Below are positions 56,837-64,000 of a DNA stretch of 64,000 bases, piece after piece (position 1 is the stretch's first letter; each line of letters opens with the position of its first letter). Below the pieces are notes generated by a model. The model was not told the origin of the DNA and ran no database searches. It was given only the letters and a program-made list of their open reading frames with translations. The position numbers and the translations under genes are program-made. Origin of the DNA: Lepas anatifera. Its lineage: Eukaryota > Arthropoda > Thecostraca > Lepadidae. Location of the stretch: positions 620,001 to 684,000 of the forward strand of contig JAOTON010001937.1 of the NCBI GenBank assembly GCA_034440635.1, in the 5' to 3' direction.

Positions 56837-56862
56837 CTGACGAAGGAACTCTGTTTCTGAAA
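56837..56862 (+). ncRNA. Hammerhead-like core, second Penelope element
   Basis: CTGACGA (56837-56843), a helix II candidate AGGAA-CUCUG-UUUCU (56844-56858), then GAAA (56859-56862). Helix II abuts both core motifs exactly as in hammerheads. Helices I and III are not convincing. Confidence 0.45.
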
Positions 56863-56975
56863 CGTATAGTATTCCAAAAAGTTAATAAAGTACGTGTTTT
56901 GCTAAAGAGCTCTATTGTCCGTGTGGCGATTCAAACCGTCAACAGAAAACGAGGAGCATGATCATAAGTAGATAT

Positions 56976-57068
56976 GGTGTTGGCTGGCCTGTCTCCTCGA
57001 ATCCTAATCCTGGAATAATCTAAGTGTTTTTTTACACCCGGATTCGAGGAGACAGGCCAGCCGACACC
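56976..57068. repeat. 29-bp-stem inverted repeat, first of a tandem pair
   Basis: GGTGTTGGCTGGCCTGTCTC... at 56976-57004 pairs with its near-perfect inverse at 57040-57068 across a 35-base T-rich loop. The single non-Watson-Crick position is a possible G-T pair. Confidence 0.9.
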
Positions 57069-57122
57069 TATCTATTGTGATATTGAGATGAATTTTGCTT
57101 AAGCATGATCATAAGTAGATAT

Positions 57123-57216
57123 GGTGTTGGCTGGTCTGTCTCCTCGAATCCTAATCCTGGAATAATCTAAGTGTTTTTTTTACATCCGGATTCGAGGAGA
57201 CAGGCCAGCCGACACC
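57123..57216. repeat. 29-bp-stem inverted repeat, second of a tandem pair
   Basis: Second unit, 147 bp downstream of the first and nearly identical. One change (GGCTGGTCTG for GGCTGGCCTG) keeps pairing as G-T. Both units lie directly after the right Penelope terminal repeat. Confidence 0.9.
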
Positions 57217-57726
57217 TATCTATTTGTGATATTGGGATGAATCTTGCTTAAGCTGGACATGCGTCGCTAAATTTCTTTGCACCCTCCATCTTTCCCAGCC
57301 TTCCCCCTGTCACGCTTCTTAGCCAATTTGAATTGCGATTACATTTGCGAATGCTTCTGAAAACCTCCGATGTCACCCATGGGTTTCTCCCGCTGTTAAT
57401 TTTTTATTGTTTTTTCATCTATCCCCACTGATCGTCACGCTTATCGATCTCTATCCGTCTCTATTAATCCTGACCTCTTCTGTATGGACGCAACAAACCC
57501 AGTAGCATGCACCTGTCTGAGTTAGTCAAGGGCAGGCCCAGTACGGCTCATCGCGCAGGCACACCACAGCACAAAGGGGCAGCAGTTTGAAAAACAATAG
57601 AGCACGCCCCGTGTTGAGGAATTAACGTGCCTTACATTCGCGCGTCCCCAGCTATACAATGGTACAGTTACTGTGCATTTGGCTCTCTTATCACCCCTAA
57701 ACGGCGCGCTTCCTAGCACCTACCAC
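57217..57726. other. No gene seen
   Basis: Spacer with short frames only. Confidence 0.5.
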
Positions 57727-58375
57727 CTCTTCGCCGGGTCACAAGGTCACATTCTCCGCAATCCGATGCCGGCTCAGCTCGCGCCGGCACCACCAGCTAA
57801 GGTCACGCGACAGCGATGGTCGTCTCCGCAGACCACTCAGCTCCGTGCTCAGGTCACGTGACAGCGAGGGTCTTCTCCGCAGACCACTCAGCTCCGTGGC
57901 AGCAGGGGCGGCAGCATACAGAGACAACGGTAGGCAAACATGCAATATAAAAGTATGAAAGACAGGTGTCCCCTGTTAAATATAACGCGGCACATACGCT
58001 AATGATGATAATGGCGGAAAGGCCAGACCTTCCGCTGATCTTAGCCTGCACGCGGCGCTGCATATGGCGCCGGGGCGACTTAACGCTCGCCCGAAATACG
58101 GCCCTTGAATGTGCAAAATGGAGCTTGGATAATTTAGCACCAAGGTTTCACAAACGTGCTAAATTTGGCATCAAATCTTTTTAAAGTCATGCATCCCTAA
58201 ACGTTTACAAAGGCGCTATCACAATGCAATCGGGTCTCAACTATCGCTCCTGAACGATGCGCTGCGTGACATGTGCTACCCCTTCGTTAGGTCACAAGGT
58301 TACATTATCCGCATTGCGATGTCGGCCCAGCTCCACCCCCTCAGGCCACGTAACGGTGAGGGTCGTCTCCGACAT
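57727..58375. repeat. Short duplicated segments (AGGTCACGTGACAGCG type)
   Basis: A ~53-bp segment (AGGTCACGCGACAGCGATGG ... CCGCAGACCACTCAGCTCCG) is duplicated in tandem at 57799-57900. A diverged version with its leader (TTCGTTAGGTCACAAGG) reappears at 58285-58375. Between them is unique sequence. Confidence 0.7.
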
Positions 58376-58474
58376 GACAATGCGTGGAAAACTGAACATG
58401 CTTGCTCCTAGAAGCATCATTTGATAGGTTGGCATCAGTATTCAGTTTTGGAAAAAAACTGCCAAGCTGGGCAC

Positions 58475-58560
58475 CGTCAACCCGGGTTCGAACCAGCATG
58501 ATCTGTAAGATAGCGGAACATCTTATCTACTACTCCACAGCTCTCCACGCTGCCGCCACC
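58475..58560 (-). mobile_element. Possible tRNA-related SINE head
   Basis: On the minus strand, GTAGTAGATAAGATG (A-box-like) precedes CATGCTGGTTCGAACCCGGG (a good B box) at tRNA-like spacing. The body and tail are not identified, so it may be a degraded tRNA pseudogene. Confidence 0.45.
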
Positions 58561-58620
58561 CCACTAGTCCGGACAGGCGACCCGTTTGGAGGTCACGTGA
58601 CTCTGCCGCCGGTACCTTAA

Positions 58621-59734
58621 TCTTAATGAATTTATGGAAAAAGTATTATTTGCGGTTTTCTTGTGGTGCAATCTCTTCTTCTAGGTGCTGGGCTATTGAT
58701 TAATTCACCATATCCTGGATTCAAGTGTGCAATTATTCATAAACAGTGAATAATTTCACCGTGCCTTGCAGAAGATCGTTTGAAGAGCTAGTGAAGTAGG
58801 TATTTTCGATTAGAGTTTCACAAGCAAACTGAGCTTAAGCCGACATATTTTTCGCCTCTGAAACAAACGTGACGTCTTTGAAAAAGCTCCTCCATCCGAG
58901 ATATCTTCCGGCTCTAAAATATCTAACGGCGTCCTGAATAATATTGCTAAATAATTTGACTCGTCATAATTGCACAGCCATTCAGTAGCAATTTATTCAC
59001 ACCGTAGGTGCTGAACTTCTAAGCAAGGATGAAATACTTCCCACATATTAGAAGAACTTATTAATCTTGTTCATCTTAAACGCAAACCGAACGATAAACA
59101 CTTTTAAGAAATAAGACCTGAGAAACGAAAACGAAGCATCACGACAACAAAAGCCAAGATCGAAAAAGAGAGACCAGATGAAAAAGAACAAGAATGATTC
59201 ATCATCACCGTCATCGTCACGCCTTGTTTGTTGTTTTCCATGTTTTTTTCACCGGATCCCTTCATCAAGTCCCACTACCTCACTTCATGGGTTGAGCGCG
59301 GCGCCTGTGGCGACCCTCCCCGTAGGTAATCCTTGTCCTTTCCCATCAACCATCCTATCCTTATCCTACAGTGTGTTTTTGCTTAAGTTGTCATTTATGT
59401 CCATCATCTTCATTACGACCGGCGTCAGAATAGCCACATGAAAAGTGGAGATGCCGTGTATGTCAAATAAAATAAATAAATACCTCAGACTGATCAAGGA
59501 CACTGGCGGTGACGAATCTGGCTTTGAACGCTGGAGTGGACCAGAAATTAATTTCAAGAGAAGCGCTGGCATCCCAAAATGTTATTGAAATAGATGTTTC
59601 AGAACAGTTAAGATACAACAATCCCGCTGTAACCACTGTGACGCCCCTATCATAGGTAAGATGGTGCTGCAAATTGTCAAGAAAAGTGTCAAGAGACCGA
59701 TCATTTTTGAGGTGTTGGCTCATCTGTCATTAGT
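58621..59734. other. Spacer with a possible LINE 3' tail
   Basis: No gene. Around 59455-59480, ATGTCAAATAAAATAAATAAATA looks like a plus-strand LINE tail, and 59170-59450 could be its 3' untranslated region. No coding part is seen. Confidence 0.35.
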
Positions 59735-60554
59735 TTAACACGCGCATTGACGGGGGCGGGTACCCGCCCCCTCGGGTTTTTCGGAAACAGTAGAAAAACG
59801 GCGGCGCGTAGCGCCGCCGTACTTGACACACCTTTTCCCTAATCATTTTTACAACTTCTGTAAAAATTTTATGGTTAGGTCATCTCAGGTCAGGTCACCA
59901 GTACAGGTCAAGTGACCAAACCTCAAAAAAAGTTTAAGATAGCATAAGTCGGAACAGGGTGAACTTATCCGATTGAAACTCATATCACATAATGGCCCAC
60001 TGAGTTCTCTAAAATATGTTCCGGTTTTTTATATTGATGACCTAAGGTCAGGTACGAGGCATGACCTCTCCATTGGAAATACATGGGAAAATGATTTTTA
60101 CTGAATAACTCAGTAACAGATGGTGATAGAGCGTTTATTTTAGCTGCATTAGACTCGCCTTGTCTTTGCACTTCTAATGATATGCATTTTATATAATTTG
60201 ACCTGATGACCTAACCTCAGGTCAGGTCAAATTATATATCATTCGATTCGGCTTGCTGCGGGGATTCGTACAGTTTAAGTCGTTTTGCTCTATCTTTACT
60301 TGTTCAAATGTAATGGTCGAAAACCTCAATTTACATGTTATCCCTATGACGGCATGTTTTGACCTCTCGTGACCTTAAATGTGACCTAACAAAAAAATGG
60401 TACAAATACTTTCGATGGAGAAGTGGACGGGCTACCCAACACCGTTTACCGTTTTTCGCTACCTACCGTGGTTCTCGAGATCGTAGGGGGGGCGGGTACC
60501 CGCCCCCCTCGTCAAAGCGAAGGTGGCTCAGACCCCCGTCAATGCGCGTGTTAA
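59735..60554. mobile_element. TTAA-family repeat copy F, intact short subfamily (820 bp)
   Basis: Perfect 22-bp inverted ends beginning TTAACACGCGCATTGACGGG. Palindromes GGGCGGGTACCCGCCC occur inside both ends. The GC hairpin CGGCGGCGCGTAGCGCCGCC is at 59799-59819, near the left end only. It has many AGGTCA/TGACCT half-sites and no frame. Confidence 0.92.
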
Positions 60555-61232
60555 GTTCTGCATCCCCTGCACTTCATGGGTGAATTCAGGGAAGGCAAGT
60601 GAGGGCACTTGCTCCCTTCCCTAGATTGAACAACGCCCCTGAAATGGTCGCGGCTTCCCCTAAAATATCAGGGGCGCCATAACAAACTTTCGTTTTCCAC
60701 CCGTTTACTCTTCCCCTCAGGATGCAAATGATCACCCCCACGGAAGGTTTTGGTTTATCACCCCTCCCCCCTTCTGGCTCGGATGGCGACCCGCTTTCAA
60801 TCATGTGTCCCCCCATAAGAAATCCTGTATTTGCCCATTCTGCACCCTCAACAACCAGGTTATCCCCCTCCTGCCAACTTTCTGGCAATAATGTGACCTC
60901 TGCTCCCCCCTCCGCCTCCTGGCTGTAATACTATCTTTATACACACTGTCCTGCCTCCAATGGTATTTGGCGTTCAGCTCTCAATAGTGGGGAGGGTGGC
61001 CCACCGCAGCGGCACCGAGAAATTACCATTATGGCGCTTCGCCTCTCGCTCATATACAGCAGTTTTCACTACTGAAATTGAAAGCACTGGGTCGCCCCAC
61101 CCTCCCCCGCTGACCCCAGCCTCCTCGGTCCGACCCGCTAACCGCTGGGGAGGTCGACCAGCCGAACAGGCCACGCCCTCAGACATGTGGTTCCCAAACT
61201 TCATATTCCCGCCTGGTCGGATACCCCTGGAA
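60555..61232. other. No gene seen
   Basis: GC-mixed sequence up to the right composite terminus. 60975-61232 is GC-rich with opposing short frames, none recognised. Confidence 0.45.
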
Positions 61233-61280
61233 CGGAACGATACTTTCGCAAGTGACTGTACGTGCTCGTACATATACACT

Positions 61281-61876
61281 AAGTAAAGATACAGCAAAAC
61301 GACTTGAACTATATGAATCCTCGCAGCAAGCCGAATAGAATGATATACAGTTTGGCCTTGCTAGGTCAAATCAAAGATTTGACCTGACCTGAGGTCAGGT
61401 CAGGGTCAAATTATACAAAATGCATATCATTAGAACCGTAAAAACAAGACAAATCTAATGCAGCTAAAATAAACGCTCTATCACCATCCGTTACTGAGTT
61501 ATTCATTCAAAACCATTTTTCCATGTATTTCCAATGGACAGGTCATGGCTCGTACCTGACCTTAGGTCATCGATACCAAAAATACCGGAAAATATTTTAA
61601 AGAACTCGGTGGGCCCATTATGTGATATGAGTTTCAATCGGATAAGTTCACCCTGTTCCGACTTATATCTTAAACTTTTTTTAGGTCAGGTCACTTGACC
61701 TGTACTGGTGACCTGACCTGAGATGACCTAACTTTAAAATTTTCACAGAAGGTATAAAAATAATGAGGGAAAAGGTATGCCAAGTACGGCAGCGCTACGC
61801 GCCGCCGTTTTCCTGCTATCTCCGAAAAAACAAGCGGGGGGGGCGGGAACCCGACCCCCGTCAATGCGCGTGTTAA
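61281..61876. mobile_element. TTAA-family repeat copy G/H, right part
   Basis: Resumes at AAGTAAAGATACAGC, the point where the left part at 51371 stopped (eight bases of the F sequence are replaced). It contains a TGACCTGACCTGAGGTCAGG palindrome near 61380 and the hairpin at 61787-61807. It ends GTCAATGCGCGTGTTAA at 61876. Confidence 0.85.
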
Positions 61877-62208
61877 AGGGCAAAAACATGATACTTTTTG
61901 GTAAGTAGGTCCTTACAATGGGACTTTTGTATAATGTTTAATTTAAAAAAAGTTACAAATTAGCACAGGACCTCGTCTAACATACAAACTAGTTGGGACT
62001 CGTCCCAGCTAGTTTGGCCAGATTCCACCCAGTTCAGTCAACAATCCCACCTAATCTATATTGGTTTGGGTGGAAACTGTGTGTAATAAAAAATCATTTA
62101 GGTTCAAGAACACTCTAGAAGATATGTACATCACATGAGACCTACTCAAGGTCTGTATTTCTGAAGTTCCATCTGATACGTTTTATTTTGGACCATCATA
62201 AGCTGAGC
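61877..62208. other. No gene seen
   Basis: Spacer between repeats. Confidence 0.5.
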
Positions 62209-63070
62209 TTAATCCGCCGCCCACCGGGAGGATCAATGACCCCCTCTAAATCCGAAAATACTGGGGTTAGCGCAAATGTGCAAAGCGCATTAGAAAGCTC
62301 GTGTGAATTCAGTAAGATTTCAATTGGCATGTTTAAGCGCTCAGGTCAATGGTTTGACCTCCAGAGGTCAAGTTCGGTCACGACAGTCTATTTCCACCAA
62401 AATGTGCAACGCTTAAGAGGCCTGGGCAAGGCCAGGAGCTATTAGATCTGACCATTAGAGCTATTGAGATCTGGTAAAAACCTTGTGATAGGAAAATGCC
62501 AGGGCTTTCTCCGCTATGTAGAATAAAATTACCTCCGGCGAGTGATTTGACCTCCATAGGTCACCTCGTGACCTAATTGACCTGAGGTCACGAAAGGCCA
62601 GAGTGGCTTTGTCGTATATCAAATGAAAACCAGTGACTAGACATACACGATGAAGTTTGATTCAGCGCCGTAGCTTGGTTATGTCAAAAGTTATCGTCAA
62701 AATACTTTTTTTACCCCTGGTGACCTGTGATTACCTCAGATAAGTCAAATGGCAAATATCGCCCCTGGCACCCGTGAAAGCGTGTTCAAGGACAAATTTC
62801 TGAGCAATCTGAGCATTTGCAACCATTTTGTGACTTTTAGATCATAAGACAGAATTTCCCATGCTTTTTCCATCGGAGAGGTCACCTTGTGACCTGACCT
62901 CAGGACACCAAATAAAAAACCCTGGATATATTTTTTAGACCCTGAAAGGGTCATGAAGCGTAGAAAGTTCAAATCGATCGGCTTAGAAATGTAGCTATGA
63001 TAGAGCTCAAAAGTTGAAGTGAGGTGACCTTCGTTGACCTCGCCTGGTGACCTCACCTAGTATGACCCCA
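62209..63070. mobile_element. AGGTCA-rich TTAA repeat copy K, right end lost
   Basis: Left end TTAATCCGCCGCCCACCGGG, then many TGACCT/AGGTCA words (for example GTTTGACCTCCAGAGGTCAA). No matching right terminus or GC hairpin was found; the body fades near 63070. Confidence 0.6.
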
Positions 63071-63381
63071 TGATTTTCCTCTCACCCCATGATTTTCCCA
63101 TCTTCCCTGAATTTTTTTACTCACGGGTCTTCCGACCAGGTTTTCCAGGTTTTCCGACGAGAGGTTTTCATAAAGTGTTTGTGTGCTCGGTCTATACCTA
63201 GTTTTGAAATATTCAAAAGATGCAAACGGTGGCGTCAATATTTACGATTCAATGCACGAGCTTGTCTCTTTCACGTATTTAATGTGTATTTGTGTATGTG
63301 TATCTGTAATGTGTATCTTATTTTAATGCCGTGATCAAGGCGGAATAGCCGAAACGAAGGCATGCTAATTTGTAACTTTTG
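63071..63381. other. No gene seen
   Basis: Short spacer; the frame 63089-63334 is unrecognised. Confidence 0.5.
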
Positions 63382-64000
63382 TTAACACGCGCCCCGCTGG
63401 GGCGAAATTCGCCCCCCTCTGGGTTTTTCCCAAGATAACGCAAAAACGAAGAGACGCAGAACGACGAAACTTACAGTACCGTATCTCTGATTAATTCTAA
63501 GCAACTGATCAAATTTTTTAGGTAAGGTCATGTCAGGTCAATGAGCTATTCAAGGTCAAGTGACCCGACCTCAAAACCAAAAATCACGAGTTTGGGAGCC
63601 TAGGGCACATCAGCGAACCGATCAGTTTGAAACTTTCACAATATGATGAGATCATAAAGGTCTACAAATCTGTTATCTGGAAATTTATATATTGTTGACC
63701 TAAGGTGGGGTCAATTTTTTGGTCACCCCATCATAAGTTTATGGTGAAAAATAGAATGGGCTCGTTTTCAGTAAATACAGAATAGATAAAGCTGAAAATC
63801 CTCAACCCGTCTATTCTTACCACGATCTTGACCATAAAGGTTTTGTGCATCTGATCTCTCAAAGGTCATGTCAGGTCACAGGAGCATAGAGTGATTGTTT
63901 TACCAATAACGTCTCACTGAATTGAGATAAAGCTCCCATTTTGCTTGCATTGTGCTTATATTGTCACAGGGAGTCGATTGATATGCAGCATGACCATACC
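63382..64000. mobile_element. AGGTCA-rich TTAA repeat copy L, continues past window
   Basis: Left end TTAACACGCGCCCCGC, immediately followed by palindrome GGGGCGAAATTCGCCCC. The body is rich in AGGTCA/TGACCT. It resembles copy I and runs off the window end. Confidence 0.75.

Larger units (their letters stand above)
55459..56931 (+). mobile_element. Second Penelope-like element with direct terminal repeats
   Basis: A ~50-bp sequence (GTTAATAAAGTACGTG ... AAGAGCTCTATTGTCCGTGT) occurs directly repeated at 55459-55509 and 56881-56931, the LTR-like repeats expected of Penelope-like elements. Between them is a LINE RT fragment joined to a Penelope C-terminal frame. CGAGGAGCATGAT just outside the right repeat is the inverse of the sequence just after the left repeat. 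Confidence 0.78.
51509..61258. mobile_element. Candidate 9.75-kb composite bounded by Tc1/mariner-like inverted repeats
   Basis: Starts CAGTCTGTTGCGAAAGTATC and ends with the inverse of CAGTCACTTGCGAAAGTATC. Over 26 bp, 24 positions match, and a TA lies outside each end (51507-51508, 61259-61260). TTGCGAAAGTAT is typical of Tc1-like ends. The block exactly separates the two halves of repeat G/H. Inside are other nested repeats but no recognised transposase. Alternatively, two separate short elements share these ends. Confidence 0.55.

Overview
This is a eukaryotic, invertebrate-type genomic window. It is repeat-dense and gene-poor, and most of its coding potential consists of decayed retroelement reading frames. 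One convincing cellular gene is present: a single-exon TRPA-type cation channel (22300-24984, + strand, 894 residues) resembling the pyrexia/painless group. Together with abundant Penelope-like elements and tRNA-derived SINEs, this suggests an arthropod, possibly a crustacean. The species assignment is inference and weak. No bacterial features, CRISPR arrays or complete RNA genes were found.

Layout. 1-1775 is an imperfect foldback palindrome. 2188-3735 and 3775-4078 are 52-bp and 44-bp satellite arrays. 4079-6810 is AT-rich and featureless. 6811-7570 is a degenerate GGGCCC-rich minisatellite. 8027-13235 holds two broken LINEs on the minus strand. 13284-16766 is a TTAA-ended repeat split by nested insertions. 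16767-19430 is more GGGCCC minisatellite. 19686-20868 is another TTAA repeat, followed by the TRPA gene. 25665-36560 contains two hAT-like elements with 8-bp target duplications, two copies of a 455-bp MITE, a Penelope tail and a SINE. 36565-37247 is a 75-bp satellite. 38108-43372 is a Penelope-like element with ~290-bp inverted arms, invaded by a LINE and by a 1.7-kb TIR element. 43687-48700 holds more TTAA repeats, a Penelope tail, a SINE and a 39-bp satellite. 50000-64000 is a patchwork of TTAA repeats, a second Penelope element and paired long hairpins.

The dominant theme is a TTAA-ended repeat family, found as about a dozen full or partial copies. Its copies are packed with AGGTCA/TGACCT half-sites. 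They carry short palindromes just inside their ends, and seven copies have a GC-rich hairpin near one end. Because several copies are interrupted, relative insertion order can be read directly. The most striking case is one 0.82-kb copy whose halves lie at 51147-51371 and 61281-61876. They flank a 9.75-kb block bounded by Tc1/mariner-like inverted repeats at TA dinucleotides.

No interacting gene set can be inferred, because there is only one host gene. All similarity statements are pattern recognition from sequence; no database search was possible.
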